The notes under the pieces were generated by a model, which was given only the letters and a program-made list of their open reading frames with translations, ran no database searches and had not been told where the DNA came from. The position numbers and the translations under genes were made by a program. A DNA stretch of 64,000 nt from assembly GCF_002933855.1 (NCBI RefSeq), contig NZ_BFAQ01000050.1, positions 1 to 64,000 on the forward strand, in the 5' to 3' direction. Positions 16,275-24,804 of this stretch are shown here, piece after piece; the stretch's first letter is position 1; every line of letters starts with the position of its first letter. The stretch comes from Vibrio penaeicida (GTDB lineage Bacteria > Pseudomonadota > Gammaproteobacteria > Enterobacterales > Vibrionaceae).

Positions 16275-17309
16275 ATGTCACGACAAATACAAATATCAAT
16301 CCCAACTTCGTCTGGGGTTCAGCACTTTTTTGTGGGAAGAAAAGCAACTGCATTGGTTGTTCTTTCTCTTTTTGCCCTCCCTAGCTTACTTGGTACCTCT
16401 GTCTATCAGTATTTCTCTGCCCAATCCAGCGCAGAGAATACGCTGGCAAGATCAGAGCAAAACTTCAGTCATGCTCAATCTCAAATCGACTATCTCGACC
16501 AAAAAAGCGATCAGTTTAAAGCTCTATATGAAGCTCAAATCAGCACGAACCATTCTTTGACTCAAGAACTGGAAGAGAAGAAAGGAGAAATCCTAACTCT
16601 GGGCAAGCGTGTGAATGATGTGGAATCAGTACTTGGGATTACGCAAGAAACCTCCGTTGTAGACTATGCAGAATTGTCTTTGGAACAGAGAATTGATGCG
16701 GCAGCGATCAACTCCGCAGTGCGTGCCACTATGTTTCGATTGCTTCCTAATGACAGCCCTGTTCTGTATCAACGAATTTCATCCAACTACGGCTACCGAA
16801 AGAATCCAATTACCGGCAGGCGTCACCGACATTTAGGCATCGATCTCACGTGCCAACGTGGAGAGCAAGTACTGGCTCCTGCAGATGGCGTAGTTGAACT
16901 AAGACGCCCAAGTAAGAAAGGGTATGGAAATTTATTGAAGTTACGTCATGCCTTTGGGTTCATGACATCATACGCACACTTGCAAGGCTTTAACGTCCGC
17001 AGTGGCCAGTTTGTAAACAAGGGAGATGTTGTCGCAACATGCGGAAACTCGGGCAACTCTACCGGTCCTCACCTCCATTATGAAGTGCGATTCTTAGGTA
17101 GAACATTAAACCCTAAACACTTTATGGATTGGACCCCCGAAAACTTTGATACTTTGTTTGAAAAAGAACGCAGTATTAAATGGGCATCTCTGGTCGATGT
17201 TATGAGCAACGTTGTAAAGCTGCAAGTATTGCTAACACAAAACCCAAGCTCGGCACCCAGCTCAGTTGATACCGTGAAAAATACTTCATCGACGCCAACA
17301 GTAAACTGA
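16275..17309 (+). CDS. M23-family metallopeptidase, membrane-anchored (peptidoglycan endopeptidase-like)
   Basis: A 344-residue protein with an N-terminal membrane segment (about 24-44), a periplasmic coiled coil (about 50-115) and an M23/LytM domain (about 165-295). Zinc and catalytic motifs are intact: HRHLGIDLTC (HxxxD), YAHLQG and GPHLHYEVRF (HxH). Such proteins cut cross-links in peptidoglycan. The first residues (MSRQIQISIPTSSG) are cytoplasmic. It starts 11 bases after the PilZ gene with no clear ribosome-binding site, so the two probably form an operon. Substrate and role in growth or division are not shown by sequence. Confidence 0.88.
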   Translation: MSRQIQISIPTSSGVQHFFVGRKATALVVLSLFALPSLLGTSVYQYFSAQSSAENTLARSEQNFSHAQSQIDYLDQKSDQFKALYEAQISTNHSLTQELEEKKGEILTLGKRVNDVESVLGITQETSVVDYAELSLEQRIDAAAINSAVRATMFRLLPNDSPVLYQRISSNYGYRKNPITGRRHRHLGIDLTCQRGEQVLAPADGVVELRRPSKKGYGNLLKLRHAFGFMTSYAHLQGFNVRSGQFVNKGDVVATCGNSGNSTGPHLHYEVRFLGRTLNPKHFMDWTPENFDTLFEKERSIKWASLVDVMSNVVKLQVLLTQNPSSAPSSVDTVKNTSSTPTVN

Positions 17310-17353
17310 CAGTAGTTAACTGAATGCAGTAAATTTGGAATGGTTTAATATAT

Positions 17354-17381
17354 AAAAACGGCTCCTTAAGGAGCCGTTTTT
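17354..17381. terminator. Bidirectional terminator between the M23 gene and tyrA
   Basis: Perfect 12-bp inverted repeat AAAAACGGCTCC (17354-17365), loop TTAA, GGAGCCGTTTTT (17370-17381). It lies between convergent genes and has U runs on both strands. Confidence 0.92.
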
Positions 17382-17403
17382 ATTTTAAATGTCAGATAGG
17401 GAT

Positions 17404-18528
17404 TTATCGATGAATCGCGTCATTTGCTTGCTTTAGTAGCTTCTGACTCTCTTCCATAAATTGCTGGGAATACCCACCAAACCACTCACCAACCTTTTCA
17501 AAACTTTCGACAAACTCTTGTTTGTTATCACCTTCGAGCATAGCCAGTGCATTACCAAAACTTTGGTGGAAGCGCTTAATCATTTCGATATTTTCATCGG
17601 AAGATAAAATAATATCAGCATACAGATTCGGATCCTGTGCAAACAGGCGACCAACCATAGCAAGTTCAAGCCTATAAATTGGGGAACTCAGCTGCAATAG
17701 ATTTTCGATATTGGGGTTCTCTCCACTCAAATGCAAACCATATGCAAAAGAAGTAAAGTGGCGCAGAGCCTGGATCAGGGTCATACCATGATCGTGTTCT
17801 TGGGCTTCACACTTACACAGGCTCGCGCCCCAAATCTCAATCTGTTTCAGTAACCATTGGTAAGTTTCCTCACCACGACCATCGCAGTAAACAACAACTT
17901 GCTTTGCTAAGCTTGGAACATCGGGACCAAACATAGGATGCAACCCAACTACAGGTCCGGAGTGTGATCGCAACATCGCGCTGAGTGGCTTTGACTTTAT
18001 CGACGTCAAATCACACAAAATGCAATTTTCAGGAAGGTTGTTCAACTTGGCAATCACACTTTCCGTCAAATGGATAGGAACCGTGACAACAACGAGCCCA
18101 GCGCCATCAAGGATTTCATCAGCACGTTCCCAGTCTTGGCTGCCGAGTACTTTCACGTCATAGCCAGACAAGCGGAACATACGTCCAAATAATCCCCCAA
18201 GTTGACCATGTCCACCAACAATGACAACCGAACCCAGTTCTGGGTTAAGGCATTTGAAACCTGAATCTTTTTCACTGGTATACGATTCACGCATGGTTCT
18301 ACGTAAAATGTCTTCAATAAGCTGCGGTGGAACACCTTGTTTTTCAGCTTCTTCTCTGCGAGAGGCCAACATTGTCGCTTCGCGCTCAGGAACGTAAATA
18401 GGCAAACCGTGCTGACTTTTTACTTCTCCGACTTTCTCTACCAGTGCTAGCCTTTGCGCCAGCAGATCGACCATTTGCTTATCTACTAGGTCAATTTGAT
18501 CTCTCAATTCATTCAGTTCAACTGCCAT
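17404..18528 (-). CDS. tyrA: Bifunctional chorismate mutase / prephenate dehydrogenase (T-protein)
   Basis: Makes prephenate and oxidises it to 4-hydroxyphenylpyruvate for tyrosine. The 374-residue product has an AroQ chorismate mutase domain (about 1-90, LNELRDQIDLVDKQMVDLL) and an NAD-binding prephenate dehydrogenase domain starting VVIVGGHGQLGGLFGRMF, later GLHPMFGPD and ALRHFTSFAYG. Length is near E. coli TyrA (373). It lies 11 bases after aroF, so the pair forms an aroF-tyrA operon under the TyrR boxes upstream of aroF. Confidence 0.97.
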   Translation of the reverse strand: MAVELNELRDQIDLVDKQMVDLLAQRLALVEKVGEVKSQHGLPIYVPEREATMLASRREEAEKQGVPPQLIEDILRRTMRESYTSEKDSGFKCLNPELGSVVIVGGHGQLGGLFGRMFRLSGYDVKVLGSQDWERADEILDGAGLVVVTVPIHLTESVIAKLNNLPENCILCDLTSIKSKPLSAMLRSHSGPVVGLHPMFGPDVPSLAKQVVVYCDGRGEETYQWLLKQIEIWGASLCKCEAQEHDHGMTLIQALRHFTSFAYGLHLSGENPNIENLLQLSSPIYRLELAMVGRLFAQDPNLYADIILSSDENIEMIKRFHQSFGNALAMLEGDNKQEFVESFEKVGEWFGGYSQQFMEESQKLLKQANDAIHR

Positions 18529-18539
18529 CCAGTATTACC

Positions 18540-19616
18540 TTATTGATTTTTTATTCTGTCTTGTAAAAACGGCACAAGCTCTTGGTGTGCATGCGTTAAT
18601 AGTGCCTCAGTTGAATCCCAATTGATACACGCATCGGTGATGGAAACCCCGTAAGCCATCTCATTTACTGGAATGTCTGAAGGCTGATTACCTTCATTAA
18701 TATGGCTTTCAATCATCAGACCGATAATCGACTTGTTTCCTTCACGGATTTGATGGATAACATCTTCAGCAACAAGCGGCTGACGACGGAAATCTTTGCG
18801 CGAGTTCGCGTGACTGCAATCCACCATCAAAGCAGCATCCAGTCCAGACTTCGACATTTCCTCTTCACATTCTGCGACAGAAACGGAATCGTAGTTGGTT
18901 TGTTTACCGCCACGCAAAATAACATGACCATTAGGGTTACCTTGCGTCGTCAATAAAGCAACCTGACCTTCACGGTTAATCCCCATGAAGCGGTGACCAG
19001 AAGACGCCGCCTGCATAGCATTGATTGCAGTCGCAAGGCTGCCATCCGTACCGTTTTTGAAACCAACAGGCATAGACAAACCACTGGCCATTTCACGGTG
19101 AGTTTGTGATTCCGTTGTTCTGGCACCGATTGCCGCCCAACTGAACGTATCAGCTAGGTATTGAGGGCTGATTGGGTCTAGAGCTTCCGTCGCTAGCGGG
19201 ATTTTCATTTCAGCTAGATCGACAAGTAGCTGGCGAGCCACATGAAGCCCATGCTCAATGTCGAATGTACCATTCAAGTGAGGGTCGTTAATCAGCCCTT
19301 TCCAGCCAACAGTGGTACGTGGTTTTTCAAAGTAAACACGCATAACGATGTAAATCTGGTCATCCAATTTTTCAGACAATGCCTTTAGGCGCTTTGCGTA
19401 TTCTTTAGCGGCATCCAGATCATGAATTGAGCAAGGACCACAGACAACCAACAAACGATGATCTTTCTTATCGATGATGTCTGCTATTTCCTGACGAGAC
19501 TGTTGAATAAACTGGCGCGCTTCATCGCTCAGTGGGATTTTGTCTTTCAACTGATTAGGTGTAATTAAAACCTGCTCGTCACTGATGTGTATGTTGCTCA
19601 ATTCGCTCTTTTGCAT
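18540..19616 (-). CDS. aroF: 3-deoxy-7-phosphoheptulonate (DAHP) synthase, Tyr-sensitive type
   Basis: First step of the shikimate pathway: condenses phosphoenolpyruvate and erythrose-4-phosphate. The class I AroFGH motifs are clear: LLVVCGPCSIHD, GWKGLINDPHLNGTFD, AIGARTTESQTHREM, ILRGGKQTNYD, DCSHANSRKDFRRQ. The N-terminus MQKSELSNIHISDEQVLITP is AroF-like, and the tyrA partner and TyrR boxes support the Tyr-regulated isozyme. The frame extends to 19649, but the ATG at 19616 gives the family-typical start (358 residues); an ATG at 19622 is also possible. Confidence 0.95.
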   Translation of the reverse strand: MQKSELSNIHISDEQVLITPNQLKDKIPLSDEARQFIQQSRQEIADIIDKKDHRLLVVCGPCSIHDLDAAKEYAKRLKALSEKLDDQIYIVMRVYFEKPRTTVGWKGLINDPHLNGTFDIEHGLHVARQLLVDLAEMKIPLATEALDPISPQYLADTFSWAAIGARTTESQTHREMASGLSMPVGFKNGTDGSLATAINAMQAASSGHRFMGINREGQVALLTTQGNPNGHVILRGGKQTNYDSVSVAECEEEMSKSGLDAALMVDCSHANSRKDFRRQPLVAEDVIHQIREGNKSIIGLMIESHINEGNQPSDIPVNEMAYGVSITDACINWDSTEALLTHAHQELVPFLQDRIKNQ

Positions 19617-19626
19617 TTCCATTACC

Positions 19627-19644
19627 TGTAAACTTAAAATTACA
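19627..19644. promoter_or_regulatory. TyrR box 1 at aroF
   Basis: TGTAAA-CTTAAA-ATTACA, one mismatch from TGTAAA-N6-TTTACA. It lies just in front of the aroF ribosome-binding site, where a bound repressor would block transcription. Confidence 0.65.
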
Positions 19645-19711
19645 CCCACTACAACCAGCGAGCCTCAAATCCAATAAAGAACAAAATAACAGCAAAAAAA
19701 TAGATTTCAAG

Positions 19712-19752
19712 TGTAAACTTAAAAAAACATTAAGTGTAAATTTTAATTTACA
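19712..19752. promoter_or_regulatory. Weak and strong TyrR boxes upstream of aroF
   Basis: A perfect box TGTAAA-TTTTAA-TTTACA lies at 19735-19752, with a weak box TGTAAA-CTTAAA-AAAACA at 19712-19729. They are spaced 23 bases apart, the usual spacing for cooperative strong and weak TyrR boxes. With box 1 this gives three boxes, as at E. coli aroF. They lie in the aroF-LytS gap and could also affect the divergent gene. Confidence 0.75.
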
Positions 19753-19831
19753 CTGCAAATTAGGAGCTACTTAACAACTTATAGCAAATATTATCGATTA
19801 AAATAGCCTTAAATAATTACGGAAAGTGGCT

Positions 19832-21514
19832 ATGGACCTCATATTATCTTTACTTCAGCAGATGTGCGTATACCTCGTACTGGCTTATATGCTGAGTAAA
19901 ACCCCAATTTTTTTGCCACTACTTAGTATTTCTACACGTTTAAGTCACAAACTTAGCTGCTACGTCCTTTTTTCTTTGTTTTGTATTATGGGGACGTACT
20001 TTGGTTTACAGATCAATGATGCGATCGCCAACACGCGAGCCATTGGCGCAGTCATGGGAGGCTTATTTGGTGGACCCGTTGTTGGCTTTGCTGTCGGTTT
20101 TACTGGGGGAATGCATCGATACTCTCTTGGTGGGTTCACCGATATTGCCTGCGCGATATCAACAACTGCTGAAGGATTAATAGGGGGTGTTCTGCACAGC
20201 TACTACGTAAGAAAAAATAGGTCGAGCCAACTCTTTAACCCTTTTGTGGTCTTCTCCGTCACACTCTTTGCAGAAATTGTTCAGATGTTGATTATATTGA
20301 TCGTGGCGAAGCCTTTTACGCAGTCTTATCAGTTGGTTTCCGCCATTGCAGCACCAATGATCATCGCTAACTCTGTTGGTGCGGCTCTGTTTATGAGCAT
20401 CTTGCAAGATAGAAAAACCATCTTCGAAAAGTATTCCGCCGCATTTTCTCGGCGAGCACTCACGATAGCTGAACGTTCCGTCGGTATTCTAAGCTCTGGA
20501 TTTAATGCCAATAACGCCAACAAAATTGCTCGTATTATCTATGAAGAAACCAAAGTGGGCGCTGTATCCATAACCGACAAAGATAAGATTCTCGCCTTTG
20601 TGGGTATAGGTGATGATCACCATAAACCCAATACACCTATCTCATCAAACAGCACTCTAGATGCGATTTCCAATAACAAAATTATTTACCTTGATGGCAG
20701 AGAACAGCCTTACCAGTGCTCTTTATCTGAAAGTTGTAAGCTGGGCTCAGCACTGATAATTCCTTTGAAAACCGGAGACGATGTAATAGGTACCATCAAG
20801 CTTTATGAACCCAAACGAAAGCTGTTTTCCACCATTAATATGTCGATGGCGGAGGGCATAGCTCAACTGCTTTCCAGTCAGATTTTGTATGGCGATTATC
20901 AAGAACAACAAACGCTTCTCACTCAAGCTGAAATCAAGCTACTTCACGCTCAAGTTAACCCGCACTTTCTGTTCAACGCTTTGAATACCATCAGTGCCAT
21001 TACAAGACGAGACCCAGATAAAGCAAGGGATCTTATTCAGCACTTGTCTCAATTCTTCCGGAGTAACCTTAAGCAAAATATAGAGACTGTTCGGCTGAAA
21101 GAAGAGCTGGAACACGTGAATGCGTACCTCACCATTGAAAAAGCGCGTTTTAGCGATCGTCTGGAAGTTGAATGGGCGATAGATGATGCCTTGCTAGAAA
21201 AAATCATACCCAGCTTTACCCTACAGCCTCTGGTCGAAAATGCTATCAAGCACGGTATTTCTCAGCTTCTAGAAAATGGTAAAGTTCGAATATATAGCCA
21301 TACCGAAAACGGTGAGCACACCATAGTGGTTGAAGACAATGCGGGGCTCTATCACGCTCCTGCACAGAACCACTCTGGATTGGGGTTGGATATTGTGAAT
21401 AAGCGTCTCGCTAACCTACTGGGGCGATCATCAACATTACACATAGACTGCCATCCACAGAAATACACAAGAATGAGCTTTAAACTCCCGACGACAGAGG
21501 CAAAGGAATGCTGA
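19832..21514 (+). CDS. btsS: LytS-family sensor histidine kinase (BtsS/YehU-like)
   Basis: Membrane sensor kinase of a LytS/LytTR two-component system, 560 residues. The N-terminal half is a 5TM-5TMR_LYT module of about five or six membrane segments (about 5-190) with GGLFGGPVVGFAVGFTGG. It is followed by a GAF-like domain (about 215-350), a His_kinase domain with QVNPHFLFNALNTI (phospho-accepting His about 378) and a HATPase domain with LQPLVENAIKHG. It most resembles E. coli BtsS (561 residues), a pyruvate sensor; a Vibrio relative has been linked to a different signal, so the ligand is left open. ATG 19832 has GGAAA eight bases upstream and is preferred to GTG 19826. It overlaps the regulator gene by 7 bases. 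Confidence 0.9.
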   Translation: MDLILSLLQQMCVYLVLAYMLSKTPIFLPLLSISTRLSHKLSCYVLFSLFCIMGTYFGLQINDAIANTRAIGAVMGGLFGGPVVGFAVGFTGGMHRYSLGGFTDIACAISTTAEGLIGGVLHSYYVRKNRSSQLFNPFVVFSVTLFAEIVQMLIILIVAKPFTQSYQLVSAIAAPMIIANSVGAALFMSILQDRKTIFEKYSAAFSRRALTIAERSVGILSSGFNANNANKIARIIYEETKVGAVSITDKDKILAFVGIGDDHHKPNTPISSNSTLDAISNNKIIYLDGREQPYQCSLSESCKLGSALIIPLKTGDDVIGTIKLYEPKRKLFSTINMSMAEGIAQLLSSQILYGDYQEQQTLLTQAEIKLLHAQVNPHFLFNALNTISAITRRDPDKARDLIQHLSQFFRSNLKQNIETVRLKEELEHVNAYLTIEKARFSDRLEVEWAIDDALLEKIIPSFTLQPLVENAIKHGISQLLENGKVRIYSHTENGEHTIVVEDNAGLYHAPAQNHSGLGLDIVNKRLANLLGRSSTLHIDCHPQKYTRMSFKLPTTEAKEC

Positions 21515-22230
21515 CCGCTTTAATCATTGATGATGAACAATTTGCTCGAGAAGAGCTGTGCGAGTTACTGGCAGAAACGCAGGAGATCGATGTCATCGAC
21601 CAAGCCAGTAATGCCATTGAAGGGTTAAAGAAAATCAACGCCTGTAAGCCGGACGTGGTTTTTTTAGATATTCACATGCCTCAGATTAGTGGTATTGAAC
21701 TGCTCTCTATGCTTGATCCGGATACCATGCCCAATGTGGTGTTTGTTACGGCGTACGACCAATATGCGATTCAAGCTTTTGAGGACAATGCATTCGATTA
21801 CCTTTTAAAACCCGTTGAACCATCACGGCTTCAAAAATGTGTTTCCCGTTTGGTTAAAACAGCTCGGTTAAAAGAGCCTCAAAACATATCAGTATTCACG
21901 CAAGATAAATTAGAGCAAGTCCCTTGCATCGGTCTCAATCGCATTGTCATTATCCCAATCCACGATGTTGAGTTTGCTTACACCGACATTTCAGGTGTAC
22001 AAGTGAAAACCGCAGAACAAACCGCCACCAGCCAGTTGACGCTAAAAGTGCTCGAACAAAAAACCTCGTTGTTGCGGTGTCATCGCCAGTATCTCGTTAA
22101 CACTCAAGCGATTCGGGAGATTAAATTGCTGGAACACGGTCTTGCTGAAATTATTACGCAAAGCGGGCACCCAGTGCCCGTTAGCCGAAGATTTTTGAAG
22201 AGTTTAAAAGAGACACTAGGTATTCAGTAA
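21508..22230 (+). CDS. btsR: LytTR-family response regulator (BtsR/YehT-like)
   Basis: DNA-binding response regulator paired with the overlapping sensor kinase. The 240-residue protein has a receiver domain (about 1-120; acidic pair DD at 8-9, phospho-acceptor in VVFLDIHMP at about Asp54, Lys in LLKPVEP) and a LytTR DNA-binding domain (about 138-237; LLRCHRQYLVN, VPVSRRF). LytTR proteins bind paired direct repeats. Three such repeats of the type recognised by E. coli BtsR occur upstream of the cstA-family gene about 5.5 kb away, which is the likeliest target. Confidence 0.92.
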   Translation: MLTALIIDDEQFAREELCELLAETQEIDVIDQASNAIEGLKKINACKPDVVFLDIHMPQISGIELLSMLDPDTMPNVVFVTAYDQYAIQAFEDNAFDYLLKPVEPSRLQKCVSRLVKTARLKEPQNISVFTQDKLEQVPCIGLNRIVIIPIHDVEFAYTDISGVQVKTAEQTATSQLTLKVLEQKTSLLRCHRQYLVNTQAIREIKLLEHGLAEIITQSGHPVPVSRRFLKSLKETLGIQ

Positions 22231-22273
22231 AAACCGTTATGCCATCGGCTCGAATGATTAGGGTTTGTTGAAT

Positions 22274-23260
22274 TTAACAATCCAGTATTCGTTTCATGGC
22301 TTCCGATGCTGATTTCCATTCTTCACTGATTCGCAGCTCGCTCAAGGAGAAGCTTTGCTTTTTCAGCAAGCTTGTTGCGTTGGGTACGGTACTTATCGGC
22401 AGTTTGTCCAACGCACTAACGGTATAGTCACGGTTGTTGCACATCAGTAACATGTCACACCCAGCCTCAAGCGATTGCATTGCACGCTCTGCTGGTGATC
22501 CCATGACTCCCGCACCTTCCATACTGAGATCGTCAGAAAAAACGATACCTTGGAATCCTAGCTGCTCTCTTAATACTTGTTTCAACCAATAAGGGCTGCC
22601 ACTGGCCGGCTGTGAATCGTATTCAGGGTAAATAACATGTGCTGGCATCATGGCATCCAACACACCAGATTCTATATGTGCCTTAAACACCGCCATATCT
22701 TGTTCGAAAATGAAATCTCTTTGGTCTTTGGCTGTTTCATAGTGGGTATCGGTAATCACACCACCATGACCGGGGAAATGCTTTCCTGTTGTCGCCATGC
22801 CAACCGTTTTCATTCCTTCCATAAATGCCGAACTGTACGTCACGATACTTTCGATATCGTCACCAAAGGCACGATTCCCTATGGCTTTACATTCATGTCC
22901 TTTGTCTAAAACTGGGGCAAAACTAAGATCGATATCATGGGCAATTAATTCGGCAGCCATCAAAAAACCGGCTTGCTTTGCCACCTCTTTGCCATTGGGT
23001 TGTATAGCAAAGCTTTGTGCAGGTGGTATCAAGCTAAACCCTTCTTTAAAGCGCTGTACACGTCCACCTTCTTGATCCACCCCAATCAATATTGGGCGAT
23101 TGGCGGCTTGTCGGATACTTTTGTTCAACGCAAGTAATTGCTCATTATCGTAATAATTGCGCGAAAACAGGATCACCCCACCTACAGTTGGGTGTTGCAG
23201 TATTTCTTTGTCTTCTGCATCCAGCTCGTATCCGGCAACATCAATCCAAAGTGGTCCCAT
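22274..23260 (-). CDS. nagZ: Beta-N-acetylhexosaminidase NagZ
   Basis: Cytoplasmic family-3 glycosidase that removes GlcNAc from anhydro-muropeptides during cell-wall recycling; its products can influence beta-lactamase induction in some bacteria. The 328-residue product shows MGPLWIDVAGYEL at the start, IGVDQEGGRVQR, the His-Asp region KHFPGHGGVITDTH, and the nucleophile in VFSDDLSMEG. The frame reaches a TTG at 23269; ATG 23260 fits the family start. It converges on btsR and is divergent from anmK across the inverted-repeat element. Confidence 0.95.
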   Translation of the reverse strand: MGPLWIDVAGYELDAEDKEILQHPTVGGVILFSRNYYDNEQLLALNKSIRQAANRPILIGVDQEGGRVQRFKEGFSLIPPAQSFAIQPNGKEVAKQAGFLMAAELIAHDIDLSFAPVLDKGHECKAIGNRAFGDDIESIVTYSSAFMEGMKTVGMATTGKHFPGHGGVITDTHYETAKDQRDFIFEQDMAVFKAHIESGVLDAMMPAHVIYPEYDSQPASGSPYWLKQVLREQLGFQGIVFSDDLSMEGAGVMGSPAERAMQSLEAGCDMLLMCNNRDYTVSALDKLPISTVPNATSLLKKQSFSLSELRISEEWKSASEAMKRILDC

Positions 23261-23285
23261 TATGTTCAAAGCCTCGTAGTTTAAT

Positions 23286-23551
23286 TATACCCAAGTAACC
23301 TCAAGATACAGGATTCAGAGCCTCATATTCTGTTCCAGTTCAAGGAGAAGAACGTAGCGGAATGACTGGTCCTTTCCAAGTTCTTTGACAATGAAATGGG
23401 ACAGAATATGGGCTCCCAAGGGCGAGTTTAACTGGATTTCATGCTACGTTACTGATATTTGATTTAGAATAACTAGATCTTCATATCAGTGCCTTGCCTA
23501 AAAGCCAGTTAACTCTCGCTGAAACTCGTATATTGAGGTTGCTTGGGTATA
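23286..23551. mobile_element. Non-coding inverted-repeat element, MITE-like (copy D, fullest)
   Basis: A 266-base segment whose ends are near-perfect inverted repeats of 24 bases: TATACCCAAGTAACCTCAAG... on the left and ...TTGAGGTTGCTTGGGTATA on the right (about 22 of 24 match). Inside are nested inverted parts such as CATATTCTGTTCC with GGGACAGAATATG. It has no reading frame of note. Partial copies occur at 10401-10570, 11525-11545, 13979-14002, 25814-25836 and 38069-38095. This matches a non-autonomous miniature element; I did not identify flanking target duplications or the parent transposase. Confidence 0.65.
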
Positions 23552-23629
23552 ACCAATTAAGAATATTCGCTTTATTATTACAAAAATCTTTTAACGTAGT
23601 CAGTTAATTTAACGTCAGGGAGTCGCAGT

Positions 23630-24742
23630 GTGAATCAAAATCAGTATTACATTGGCGTGATGTCCGGAACGAGTTTGGATGGTGTTGATATTGCCTTGAC
23701 AGAAATATCTGAAAGCGATATTTCACTCATCAAAAGCTATGTTCATCCAATGCCTATAGAGCTCAAACAGAGAATTCTAGCCCTATGTGAAGGGCAATCG
23801 ACAAGCGTGAAAGCCATCGGTGAGCTCGATCATGACCTTGGAATTCTCTTTGCTGACAGTGTTAATGCATTACTGAAAACCATGTCGATAGAGAAGCAAC
23901 ACATCACCGCGATTGGTTGCCATGGGCAAACCGTTTTCCACCAGCCTACTGGAGATACTCGTTTTACTATGCAATTAGGGGATGCAAACATAATAGCCTC
24001 CCAAACAGGTATTGACACTATTGCTGACTTTCGCCGAAAAGATATGGCGCTAGGAGGTCAAGGCGCGCCGTTAGTCCCCGCTTTTCATCAGTGGTTATAT
24101 GAATCCCCAGAATCCACCACGGTCATTTTGAATATCGGTGGAATTGCTAACATTTCTGTACTGCACCCTACTTCCCCCCTAATTGGATATGATACAGGAC
24201 CAGGTAACATGCTAATGGACGCTTGGTGCCAAAAACATACAGGTCAGCCCTACGATAAAGGCGGAGCGCTCGCTAGTTCTGGCAAAGTTAACCCAGCCCT
24301 ACTCGTGCAGTTTATGTCGGATCCTTACTTTTCTCTTGCCTCCCCAAAAAGTACAGGGAGAGAGCTTTTTAACTTGAGTTGGTTGAATCAGTTTGATGAT
24401 ATTGTCCATCTAAAACCACAGGATATTCAAGCTACGCTCTTGGATCTCACCGTATCCAGTATTGCCTTAGAAGTAGATAAGCAAAGTTTCGGCGACGAAC
24501 CTACTTTGTTGGTTTGTGGAGGAGGCGCTATGAACCCAGTACTGATGAGTCGGCTCAATGAATTGCTCCCTACTTGGCATGTAAAAGATACCAAAGATAC
24601 GGGCGTTGACAGCGAATTCATGGAAGCAATGGCGTTTGCTTGGCTAGCCCAACGACGTGTTCATGGCCTTCCTAGTAATGCGCCTGCAGTAACAGGAGCA
24701 CGTCAACTCGCTTCATTAGGTGTAATATATCCAGCGAATTAA
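23630..24742 (+). CDS. anmK: Anhydro-N-acetylmuramic acid kinase AnmK
   Basis: Opens the 1,6-anhydro ring of recycled anhydro-MurNAc and phosphorylates it to MurNAc-6-phosphate. The 370-residue product has the ASKHA-fold motifs IGVMSGTSLDGVDIALTE, GCHGQTVFH, GQGAPLVPAFH, VILNIGGIANIS and GYDTGPGNMLMD. It begins with GTG. murQ follows after 62 bases and takes its product to GlcNAc-6-phosphate, so the pair is probably an operon, with nagZ on the other side completing the recycling route. Confidence 0.95.
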   Translation: MNQNQYYIGVMSGTSLDGVDIALTEISESDISLIKSYVHPMPIELKQRILALCEGQSTSVKAIGELDHDLGILFADSVNALLKTMSIEKQHITAIGCHGQTVFHQPTGDTRFTMQLGDANIIASQTGIDTIADFRRKDMALGGQGAPLVPAFHQWLYESPESTTVILNIGGIANISVLHPTSPLIGYDTGPGNMLMDAWCQKHTGQPYDKGGALASSGKVNPALLVQFMSDPYFSLASPKSTGRELFNLSWLNQFDDIVHLKPQDIQATLLDLTVSSIALEVDKQSFGDEPTLLVCGGGAMNPVLMSRLNELLPTWHVKDTKDTGVDSEFMEAMAFAWLAQRRVHGLPSNAPAVTGARQLASLGVIYPAN

Positions 24743-24804
24743 ACTGGTCACCAACTAATACCTCGTGAGCAGTATCTTGCGAACAACGAAAAACGGACAA
24801 CATC

